Assembly (NCBI GenBank): GCA_023375785.1
Contig: SZWC01003556.1
Span: 112,113-134,612, forward strand
Source: Penium margaritaceum
Lineage: Eukaryota; Streptophyta; Zygnematophyceae; Desmidiales; Peniaceae
DNA length: 22,500 nucleotides
Direction of reading: 5' to 3'
Shown here: in pieces, positions 9,766-18,023 of the stretch
Position numbering within the stretch: the first letter of the stretch is position 1
How the letters are laid out: each line of letters begins with the position of its first letter
The notes under the pieces: generated by a model
What the model was told of the DNA's origin: nothing
Database searches by the model: none
The model's input: only the letters and a program-made list of their open reading frames with translations
Program-made: the position numbers and the translations under genes

Positions 9766-11699
9766 GCCTCCACTAGTTGATGATTCGAAGTGTTGAAGAA
9801 GGTCCTTGGAAGAATCTTTGGAGGATCCTTGACTTAAATACTCATGACGTAGTTGTATTCTGCAGATGATGGTAGTTTTGCAATGGTTGGAGAAGTAATG
9901 TAGTCTGTGTGAGAATCATCGAAATGTCACAGATGGTGCTACGTTGAAGGAACGAGGCTGGGGGCATCGTGTAATTTTTCCAAACACCCCATCTTCTTCC
10001 TTTTTTGCCGCGATGTTTGTGGATGTGGAGGAATTGTGAGTGAGAGTGGGATCGCTTTCCTCTCCTTTTCCCCCAGGTATCCGCGGATACTACGATCCTC
10101 ACAGTATTTATGGAATTATGCAAGGTTTGCAGTTTCTGTAGAATCTACGATGGAATTTCCCGAGATCGCTCGAGCAACCTGTTGGCTCCAGGGTGACCAG
10201 TCGACCGGACGTGACTGAGCGAGGGGTGGAGCCAGGCCGTTAATCCCCGGCGTGAGGAGTGCTCGCAACCGTCGGCATAAGTTTGGTCATGTTGAGGAGG
10301 TTTACAAGAACTATCACATTGGCAAGGAACTAAATAGACCGTGTCCAAATCAAGTTGGGGTCAAGGGAGGTGTAGTTGTTGGAAACATTTACAGAAATGG
10401 CCCAGTTCTTGAAGAAGCCAAAAAGTCACTAGAGTGTTTGGAAACCACCTGGAGCTTTTATTTAGGCCGTTTGTTTTGCATGATTATGGTAGAAGATGCT
10501 TGTAACATTTCAGACAGAGGTTTTTTACGCTCTCCCTTAACCTATGGGAGCACCTGGAATCTCAGTTGAGGCCACCAAGCCCACTACAAAAGCCATAGGC
10601 TGAGGCATTAGAGAGCCATCACTCAGAAGTGTAGCTTTGAGGCTTGTCTACGGCTTTGTGGGTCCAAAAGTCATAGAAAATGTATTCTGTTGAAGACTTC
10701 CCATGGAGATGGAGCAATCCTTGTCCTCCAATGTGAGTTAAAGTGATATCGTAGCCAAGAAAAATACTTTCAACGATGTCGAGATGAACAAAAATCACCC
10801 ATTAGCTGTTCCAACATGCAAAAAACCTCCAGAGGCACCATCGACAGACAATATTCTGCCGTCAGATATTGCCACCGTGGAATTTGGTTATCAAAACAAC
10901 TGGAGTCTTGATTTTGTGGACATTCCAAGGAAGATGAACATTTTCGTGCTCTTTCTTTCACTTTTTGTGCTCTCGGAATAGGCTTTGATGGAGCAATCAC
11001 TAGTGGTGGTGCCAGCGAGCGTGACAAAAGTGAAGTTATCCACTCCTCTCGTGCCGATGGGTAGAACTGCAATAGATCTTTCATGCGAGAGTTTAGGCAT
11101 GGATACTCCTACTCTACATCAGGACGTGAGTTGAGGAAGGCATCGTTCTTTGGCTTTGTTTTATGAAAACAGTGCTATGACAAGCATTGTGATGATGGTT
11201 AAATACCACACAGATGATGAAACTGTGTGTTTGGTGCCTTTAGGGTACACCACACGGCAATGGGCACGTATTCGATGGCAGAGGTAGCTCAAGATTCACC
11301 GATTGGTAAGAGATCCAATAGTGGAAATTCTATCGTATTGGCTGCTCCCGATACGGACATCACGGAGAGGTGGTGGTCGTGTAGGGTCTTCTCGTTGGGC
11401 TTGTACAATGTTTGATGAATGATGCTGGCTCCTTGAATGTGACGTTGACCTTCAAACTTGACAATGATCTTCCTGTGGTTCGTGCTCTCCTGGATTTTTT
11501 TCCAGCTCGACTAAAAGTAGTGAGCCATTTTTTTGGCCTTCACATGCCAAGGAGGAGTGTTGAACGCCTTTACCAGGACATTGAAAAGTTGGCGACACCT
11601 TATTGGCAAGTGGGAGCTGTGCCACGTCAAAGATTTTCTTGTCGTTTGAATGAGCAAACTAGTGAGTTGCGTCTGAATGAATGGAGTGGTTGCGTCATT
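9766..11699. other. E1 interior between 3' LTR and repeat array, no recognisable gene
   Basis: In element sense (minus) this is the 3' half of the interior, ending in the purine tract AGTGGAGG (+ 9767-9774) next to the LTR. I looked for RT, integrase, RNase H and capsid motifs on both strands and saw none. Open frames such as 10770-11084 (-), 11511-11714 (-), 10252-10569 (+) and 11412-11810 (+) are short and have no domain I recognise. There is a 14-bp palindrome GTATCCGCGGATAC at 10077-10090. It could be eroded coding sequence or captured DNA. Confidence 0.5.
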
Positions 11700-12094
11700 A
11701 TTAGCTTTTGCCAACTAGTCTTGAAGAAACTTTTGCAACAACGTCTGCTGACCTCAAGCACAGATATGTTGTCATTCTGGCTTGGTCAGCTCGTTTATCT
11801 TGGGAAGTAGTAGTAGTTTTCGCTGTCTTCGTGAAGACAGCGAAAACTAGTTTTCGCTGTTGTTCTAGCTTTGTTAGAGGGTTTATTGTAATATGTTGTA
11901 GCGGTGTTCATTGTTTCCAAGGGCAAATTGACTACTGTTGCACCTTCATCAGCTGATTTGGTGTGAAAATTTGAAACAGTGTCCGCTGCCACTGAGGACA
12001 ATTTTGCTTTGATTCCGGCTTCGTGAGCTGATTTGTTGTAAGGATTTGTAGTTGTTTCCAATACCAACATGGACAAATCTGCTTTGTTTCTAGT
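11700..12094 (-). repeat. 75-bp tandem repeat array of E1, distal part
   Basis: Anchor phrases resembling AGCTTCATCAGCTGG (+ strand) occur at 11867, 11942 and 12017, spaced exactly 75 bp, with weaker units upstream. The next unit, at 12092, is cut by E3 at its third base and resumes at 19366 in the same phase. In minus sense a frame (11795-12076) stays open through the units and repeats motifs such as NKSADE and DTVSNFH, paralleling the proximal part. Confidence 0.8.
11814..11849. repeat. 17-bp perfect hairpin inside the repeat array
   Basis: TAGTTTTCGCTGTCTTC (11814-11830) and its exact reverse complement (11833-11849) flank a 2-nt spacer. The right arm overlaps a second perfect palindrome, CGAAAACTAGTTTTCG. 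It breaks the 75-bp periodicity locally. Confidence 0.9.
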
Positions 12095-12623
12095 TGTTAA
12101 GTGAAGCGATTACTGCGCTGGTGCTAAGCTCCAGTTCGGTGAAGACGGCACTGCGTTTGGAGCATTGTACGAAAAGTTACAGATTTTACAGTGGATTCCC
12201 GGGTCCACGTCAAGTGGGAATTTCCTTCCGTACGGGCCAGACAGATTCTGGCATCCAGCCCTGGAGCAGCCTAAAGGGCTTAAAAGTAGTCTACTGTGCT
12301 GGCATGCAGGCTTGCGCATGCCCCTAGCTGGCTCTAGCAATAGGAGAGCTAATTGTTGCACAGTACTACACAGTCGTCCAGGTCAGGGAGTCTCCTAGTT
12401 GACTGGGCAGACATCATGCACCTTGAACATGAGGCCTCCACTGCATCAGCAGCATCATGCATGGAGCCAAGGCCCCTTCTACCAACATGGGCCAATCTGG
12501 TGCAAGCTTCAGGAAGATCCTGATCGACGAATCTGATGCAGCAGCATGGCCAGATCAATGGTCATCACAGGAAGGCCTGAAGGGCAAGCAACCTCCTAAG
12601 GAAACTGCACCTGAACACCTGAC

Positions 12624-12780
12624 GAAGCTTCCTCAAGGAGGAAGCTTCTCCCTGATCCTTTGCAGGTGTTAGTAACAAGCTCAGGAGTACAGGAAGCTTC
12701 TCCTGAAGGAAGCTTCTCTTTACCAGGACAAGAGAGGGAGTAGAACTGAACCACCTGAAGGAAGCTTCTCGTTCAGGTGG
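12624..12780 (+). promoter_or_regulatory. Cluster of GAAGCTTC boxes (heat-shock-element-like)
   Basis: GAAGCTTC occurs at 12624, 12641, 12693, 12709 and 12761, usually extended to GGAAGCTTCTC. Each fits the GAAnnTTC core recognised by plant heat-shock factors. The pair at 12693-12716 adds a further GAA between the boxes. The last box sits inside an inverted repeat (CCACCTGAA/TTCAGGTGG, 12751-12780). The cluster is about 20-180 bp upstream of the TATA box, where enhancers of inducible LTRs lie. The 3' LTR keeps four exact boxes and one GAAGTTTC. Binding is inferred, not shown. Confidence 0.5.
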
Positions 12781-12801
12781 TCAACTTGCCAGGACCTCAA
12801 G

Positions 12802-12808
12802 TATAAAA
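12802..12808 (+). promoter_or_regulatory. E3 LTR TATA box
   Basis: TATAAAA in the context AAGTATAAAAGGCGG, an excellent plant TATA box, conserved at 18731-18737 in the 3' LTR. It places the likely transcription start near 12835. Confidence 0.75.
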
Positions 12809-12945
12809 GGCGGAAGTCCTGCCACTTCTCAGTATCCCAGCATCGCCAGTATCATCTCTCCAGCACCACATGCAAGGCTCCATGCCTTAGCACCAGAGTA
12901 CCTTCAACAACGATGCTGCTGGAGTTCCTCCCAAGACCCCTATAA

Positions 12946-13096
12946 GCCTGGCACTTGCGTGCCAGCCTGGGTGGAGGACGATGCTGGTCATCCCTCCAGG
13001 ATCCCTGTAAGCCTGGCAAGCTCTGCCAGCCTGGGAGGAGGTCAATCCCTCCAAGGCCCCTGTAAGACTGGCAAGGCCTGCCAGCCTGGGAGGAGG
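12946..13096 (+). repeat. Three tandem hairpin units in E3 LTR
   Basis: CTGGCA...TGCCAG stems occur at 12948-12965, 13013-13029 and 13068-13084. Loops differ (CTTGCG, AGCTC, AGGCC) while the stems are identical, and each unit is followed by CCTGGGNGGAGG. Spacings are 65 and 55 bp. They are downstream of the TATA box, so they would lie in the transcribed 5' leader. The 3' LTR has the same units at 18877-19025. Confidence 0.8.
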
Positions 13097-13434
13097 ACGC
13101 CCTGACATCCTGAAGGCCGATCACTATTGCGACGGTGGCTGTGCCGAGACCCTTGCTCTGACGGCCTTGACGGCCTAGCAAGGCGTTGCGCCCCAATTTA
13201 GGGCCAGGAGTTATGTGAGAGCACACCGCCGAGCTGTTTGCATAGCTATTGTTCCTTGTACAATACTTGTACTTTTATCAAGATTCAACTCCATAATTCT
13301 TGCTTCCGCTAGTTTCTCAACGGAGTGTACAAGGCATGCTTGCTGGGCATAAAAGATCCTATGGCGGCAGGGGATCCCCTTGCTGCATCAGAGCACGCAG
13401 TGGCTTTGTCGCTGCAAGCTCACATAAACCAACA

Positions 13435-13446
13435 TGGTATCAGAGT
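13435..13446 (+). other. E3 primer-binding site
   Basis: TGGTATCAGAGT directly follows the LTR end, matching the Met-tRNA PBS except at the last base. Confidence 0.85.
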
Positions 13447-13642
13447 AGTAGGTTCTTTGTCCAGCCAGTGCTGTTGCAGCAGCAGCAGCTACAACAGCAA
13501 TAGTGTGGATTGGTGAAGCAGTCCTTCACCATCCCTGTACAAGCTTGAGGAGGAGCGACGTTCGCCTTCTCCTAAGCGTGCAGCAGGACCGACATTTGGG
13601 TCATGTAGCTTGCACAAGACAGAGAGCATACCATGTCTAACA

Positions 13643-13654
13643 TGGTATTAGAGC
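13643..13654 (+). other. Second PBS-like site in E3
   Basis: TGGTATTAGAGC lies 208 bp downstream of the first PBS. The following sequence repeats the first leader (CAGCAGTAG/CAACAG words, a TTCACC/TTCTCCACC phrase, then CCTGTACAAG), so the leader with its PBS is duplicated in tandem. Confidence 0.7.
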
Positions 13655-13815
13655 TCTAGGTGGTGCTCTCAGCAGTTTGTAGCAGCAGTAGCAACAGACT
13701 AGGTTGGTGGTAGAGACGTTCTCCACCAGCCCTGTACAAGTGCTGAGCCAGAGGCGGAGGTGACGCCACTTCACGCGCGTGAGCGGCGTTCCACCTGCAC
13801 TGAAGCACGAGCAAT

Positions 13816-15003
13816 ATGGAAGAGGAGAATGCTCAGTCAGCTTTTCCTATACTTGATGACCAATCAGTTTTGCATGGCATGCGCATGGGCCAAGAGCAGG
13901 GGCGCCATGTCGCAGACCACGCACAACGCCAAGCTGCAGAGGCGTAATGCTTGGCCAAGGAGGCACAACGAATGGAGCAACAAGAAGCAACGGTACGTCA
14001 CGTCATGGCGCATGAGCTGTAGGCGTTGAGGCAGCAGATTTCTGCTCAAGAGCTCCTTTGTCAATAGGAGCAGCTGACCCATGCAGCTCAAGCATCGCAG
14101 ACGCACAAGCTACAACAGTCACATACGACTCAAGCAACCCAAATCAAACAACTTCGGCAACAGCTGGTATGGGCTCAGCAACAACAACTTCAACAGCAAC
14201 AGCTTCAGAATCAGCAGCAACAGTAGTAGCAGATGTAGTGGCAACAGGGTTCACACGCATCATCTGCACATCTGCCTCGAGCAAGCCATCCTCCACTCAT
14301 GCAAGGAGCCCTATCTCCACTGGTGCAACCATCTGCACCACCTCAAGTAGGCATGCCACCGATGTTTGTGGCTGAGCGGCCACAACCTGCCCAGATTGTG
14401 CCACCCATGGCACAAGCTCAGCGTGTGCTCCAAGCAGCGGTGCTGCATGCTTTTGCGGTGCAAGAAGGACCCGTACCTGCTAAAGGAGCGGTTCCACCGC
14501 TTCTTGCAACTTCTGAGGGGATGGAGTGCCCCAGCTTGGGTCGGAGACATCATGTGTCTCCTTCCGAGAGGTGCAGTGAAGACGTCGAAGGCGACGGTCC
14601 ACCTCCACAACTCTTCAGAGAGAAGGGCACGATGGAGAGGGAGAGCTACAGTGCATGTGCTGCACCATCTCATCGTCCATCCGTGCCTCTAAATCTGCCC
14701 ATGAGCTTGAAATACAGCTTCCATGTGGCAGAGCCAACACGAGGAGTTGAAAAGCCAAGGCGTTTGGCACAAGAAGCATTGCACACGCTTGAAGCAACTA
14801 ACGCACGTGAAGCAGATGAACGTGCAATTACAGACATGCGGCAGCAGTTGTTCTATGAGCAACTTGCACTTCTCCTTTGGAAGGGGAAGCGGCAGCATCA
14901 TGAAACTGGGATGTCTGGGCTTCAACAACGGTTGTACCAGATGGAGGAGATGAAGCAGAAACTCCACCTCTCATTGGTACAAAATCCAGCAACAACTGTG
15001 TAA
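13816..15003 (+). pseudogene. E3 Gln-rich coiled-coil ORF, six in-frame stops
   Basis: From ATG 13816 one frame runs 396 codons to TAA 15001, broken by TAA 13945 and TAG 14020, 14065, 14224, 14227 and 14236. Between and after the stops the product is coherent: an acidic start (MEEENAQSAF), a long Gln-rich helical segment (14050-14265) with IKQLRQQL, a Pro-rich middle, and a charged helical C-terminus (RRLAQEALHTLEATNAREAD, MSGLQQRLYQMEEMKQKL). The last 234 codons (14299-15003) are uninterrupted. No zinc knuckle or gag domain is recognised. Its place after the PBS suggests a gag-like or accessory product. Five of the six stops are TAG in a CAG-rich context. Confidence 0.55.
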
Positions 15004-15901
15004 CTGCCACAAGTTGTGTACAGATGCAATCTGTCAAGCTCTACACTTGAGCAAGGCGAAAGCAACGAGCTGTCCTGGAGGAGTTGGACAAAGCTCCCCA
15101 AGAACAAAAGGCATGCAGATCATGCCACTTCTCCAGCTCTAAGAACAAGCTGCGAGGAGCAGCATTCTGACGTGAAGAGCATCACAGCTCTCAGCAATTC
15201 GGCATGTCATCGGCGGAAGAGGCGACAAGGTGGAAGCAACAAATCAGCTCACCACCATAGACCAGCAAGTCAGGGGCGCCAACACAACGGCGACAAGGCT
15301 GAGTGTTTCAGCAACAACTCGGCTTGTCTGTTCCACATCTCCACTATCCACCTTGTAACGTGCATCAGGTAGCAGAGGAAGCGGAAGAAGAAGATGAAGA
15401 AGAAAGGAGGACTCAAAAAAAGGTCCTCAAAGAGGTGGCTGCGACGACGGCCCGGAAGCTAGCAGTTGCACTCATGAGCCGATGCTACCACGCAACAGCA
15501 TTTCGACGCATGCGACGTCCAAGAGGAGTGAAAGGTCCTCTACGGACCTCGAAGTAGCCTTTGCAAAGGAGCAAAGCTACACAAGAAAAAATCCTGCCGG
15601 GTCGGCAGGTGGTTGCAATAAGCCCACCTCAGCGTAGGTGGCGTGCGTTCTGGAGCCATACTCCACGGACTGAAGATCCGGTGGAGACATGCGAACTCCA
15701 ATCGAGTGTGTGGCAGTAGCGTTGCGGGGTCTCTTCCTGTACCACAGTTCTCCAGGCCTTCACAAGTGAGGGGGAGGAGGCCGGAGGAGGAGACGTTCTC
15801 CACCTCGAGGGAGAGAGAGATTCTTTCGCCACGTGATTTTGCATCCTTCCACAACTCATCCGAAAGCATCAAGGATTACAGCCGAAAGGGGGAGAAAAGG
15901 A
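15004..15901 (+). other. E3 interior, eroded coding-like sequence
   Basis: Frames change often and no domain is recognised. A frame at 15303-15557 has an acidic run (EEAEEEDEEERR) then basic residues, resembling a continuation of the Gln-rich protein after frameshifts. 15560-15850 has no coding signal I trust. Confidence 0.4.
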
Positions 15902-16600
15902 GATAAACAAAGGCAGCTGCAATTCTCTCCTGGATTTGGATGTCGACCACTTTCTACATAGGTGGAGTCCATTACTGCAACTCCTGACAGGCGGTTGGCA
16001 GCAGCAGATGTTGCTGCAAAATTTGCAGAAGCTCTCGGGCCTTTTTGCAAAATCAGCCTGACCACTTGCGATGGCGCAGGGTGATGACGCCATCGACGGG
16101 AGCAGCCGCTGTCGTTCTCGTCCATGTGCACAAGTGACGCTCGCACTGCACACTTGGAGCGGAGTGACAGAAAGAAAAAGAAAATAACGGTGGTCGGCAC
16201 AGCTTCTCGTGGATCGGCCTGCGCTAAATGCGACCACCGCACTGCGGTCGCGGAACGTTGTCGCAGCTGGCGAGCCACTGCGGCGGGTCAGCAAGCCAAG
16301 ATGGTGAGAAAAAGAAATAAACAAATTGGAGGAAGGCCGCTCCATCAACAACGGCAGCAGAGAGTTGTTCTGCAACTACGGAGAAGCAGCTGGCAACAGT
16401 TATTTCGGTGAATATCTACAGCAGCTCTCGTCGGGATTTTGTTAACAAAAGTGGACCTGACCACTTTCAGGCTGAGTTTTCCGCGCAGCTGCTTGATGAC
16501 GTCATCGTTGCCATCGATCATCGTCGAGTTCGAGGAGGTGTGGCAGCGGCGCGCGAGTTTTGCGATCAAAACAGCGTGACAGAAAAAAAAGTTTGACTCC
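15902..16600. repeat. Diverged tandem duplication, about 412-bp unit, in E3
   Basis: Landmarks recur in order about 400-414 bp apart: ATAAACAAA (15904 and 16317), CTGACCACTT (about 16058 and 16459), GATGACG-CATCG (16082 and 16496), and GTGACAGAAA (16164 and 16576). Similarity between landmarks is patchy, so the duplication is old relative to the E3 insertion. Its function is unknown. Confidence 0.5.
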
Positions 16601-17240
16601 TCGCTATCCTGAGCAGAACGATCCCTTGTCCATGCTAGCTCAGCGGCTGGCTGATGAGCGAGGGGGAGGGGGAGGTGCGCGTTGAACCGGCCCAGCTCGC
16701 CGCGATGGCGAGCTGGGCCAGCGCGAGCTGCCGCGACCGACCGCGGCAGGGCCCCTGCCTCGACGGCGGCCTCGACCGCAGCAGAGCCCTGCCGCGACGG
16801 CAGGGCTCCTCGCGAAGCCTCCAGCTGACGGCGGATAGCGAGGGGGAGGGCCAAGACGCCCAGCCAACCAGGGCAAGAGAGGAAGAAAAGAAGAAGAAAA
16901 AAAGGAAAGGCTGCTCGCGAGCAGTTCGCGCAGCCTGCCCGCTCGCAACGAGACCCCGGCCAACCTGGGAGAAAACAAAAATGCTGGTCGGCGAGGAGCT
17001 GCGAGCTCCGATTTCGCCGAAGGAAAACGACGAGACGGCCATGGACGCAGCAGGCACGCAAGGCCGCAACCAAGAACGGCGGCAGTAACGGGAGGCGCCA
17101 TGGATTCGGCTGTCAGCCGGAATCAGCACAAGCGGGGCCAGACTCCAAGTGACGCGACGGAACAGCCAGGAGGGCTGTTTCTGACGGGCAGAAACGCCCT
17201 CCTCGCGAGAGTGCGCCTCAAAATCGACCAAGAACTTGGT
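16200..17240. other. GC-rich, hairpin-dense block in E3
   Basis: Perfect or near-perfect inverted repeats follow one another: GCGACC/GGTCGC near 16230, GGCCCAGCTCGCC/GGCGAGCTGGGCC at 16689-16719, TGCCGCG/CGCGGCA near 16730-16748, GAGCCCTGCCG/CGGCAGGGCTC at 16784-16808, palindrome CTGCTCGCGAGCAG at 16911-16924, GGAGCT/AGCTCC near 16997, and a 15-bp arm with one bulge near 17169-17203. Long frames are open on both strands (16345-17073 minus; 16654-17088 plus with EEEKKKKKRKG), as expected for GC-rich DNA. I recognise no protein. The composition differs from the rest of E3, suggesting captured sequence. Confidence 0.5.
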
Positions 17241-17789
17241 GTGAAGGGCTGGAAGGGCACCAGATGTCCCCCATCCATGGTGCAACGCCTCCTTATCAGC
17301 TGGACCACCAAAGCAGCAGAGCAGAGTGCACGATTACAGCAGCTGGCTTAGACTACAGGGGGAGCTATTCTGGAGGTTGCATCTCTGACTAAAGGCAGCA
17401 ACCTTTATACTCTCCCATGTCACTGCGCACATCGGCGGTCCCAACAGCGGTCCCAGGAGGTGGTCCTCAAAGTGGCTCCGCCATGCAGCCGCCACCTCGC
17501 ACAGGACTGCCCGAACGCACGTGCATGCAAATTACGGTGCATGTCTCGAGGAGATTTGCTTCATCACCAAGCAACCGCAAAGGTTCAAAGTGGTGAGGTG
17601 ACCCCAACCTCACCGGACGAAAATATTGGAGACATCTGTCTGCTCCAAACCCGAAAAAAGACTCCTGAGAGCCTCGGTGCAGCAACCGCCAAGCCACATC
17701 GTGGTTATAGCAAGCCATACGCCACCGATAAGATTTTTCAAAAAGGGCCTGCATGCCCGAGTGCAACCGTAAGTTCTCAATCGAGCTAA
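17100..17789 (+). pseudogene. Decayed ORF with possible zinc-knuckle remnants
   Basis: One frame is open from ATG 17100 to 17789 except for a single TAG at 17349-17351, in the context GCT TAG ACT. Near codon 135 it contains CSRHLAQDCPNARACK then LRCMSRGDLLHH. HLAQDCP has the H-x4-C half of a CCHC knuckle, and the following Cys/Cys/His spacing resembles a second, damaged knuckle, as in some retroelement gag or LINE ORF1 proteins. The missing cysteines make this tentative. It lies in the last kilobase before the E3 3' LTR, an unusual place for a gag-type motif. Confidence 0.35.
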
Positions 17790-18014
17790 AAGGATCCAGA
17801 GGCCTCGTACCAGTCCCTTCTATTGAGGCATACGGGGAATCATTTTTTTCGGGAGCCTAGAAGCCGACATTCAATCTTTGACGTTCGGGGATTTTTACAT
17901 TGACCGAGGCCATGAGTCTGCTCCATTTTCAAGGGCACTCCGAGGCGGAGTGGGTCAAGCAGTTTCTCGAGAGCACGCAAGTGAGACACTTTTCAAATCA
18001 CCAGCGCACCAATC
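17790..18014 (+). other. E3 3' untranslated stretch before the purine tract
   Basis: No coding signal or RNase H motif recognised. The sequence leads directly into the purine tract. Confidence 0.4.
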
Positions 18015-18023
18015 GAGGGGGAG
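18015..18023 (+). other. E3 polypurine tract
   Basis: GAGGGGGAG immediately precedes the 3' LTR (TGTTAAG), the typical plus-strand primer of plant LTR elements. Confidence 0.9.

Larger units (their letters stand above)
12095..13434 (+). repeat. E3 5' LTR
   Basis: 1340 bp, from TGTTAAGTG to CCAACA, collinear with 18024-19363 at about 97%. U3 holds a cluster of GAAGCTTC boxes and a TATA box at 12802. Downstream lie three repeated hairpins. A 124-codon minus-strand frame (12852-13226) is open in both LTRs, but the two copies are one sequence duplicated by reverse transcription, so that is not evidence of coding. Confidence 0.92.

Noticed and set aside
10060..10080. Splice acceptor suggested by a pyrimidine tract ending CCCCCAG
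   Set aside because: No exon with a recognisable protein follows and no matching donor was seen.
11412..11810. 132-codon + strand frame in the E1 interior as a gene
   Set aside because: It is antisense to E1, runs into the 75-bp array at its end, and has no recognisable domain.
12852..13226. 124-codon minus-strand frame conserved in both E3 LTRs
   Set aside because: The two LTRs come from one template at insertion, so shared openness is not evidence of selection. It has no domain and reads through the hairpin repeats.
13450..13510. CAG repeats as a trinucleotide expansion locus
   Set aside because: Runs are short and interrupted, and the whole E3 and E2 interiors are CAG-rich, so this is compositional bias.
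13816..15003. Reassigned genetic code in which TAG/TAA encode Gln, as in some ulvophycean algae
   Set aside because: The E2 gag is open for 585 codons with many CAG/CAA Gln codons and no internal TAG or TAA, and the gypsy remnant also has a TGA inside its zinc knuckle. Decay through CAG-to-TAG changes is simpler.
16345..17285. Long minus-strand frames (242, 216 and 153 codons) as host genes
   Set aside because: They overlap one another in different frames, lie in GC-rich hairpin DNA where stops are rare, and show no domain or coherent composition.
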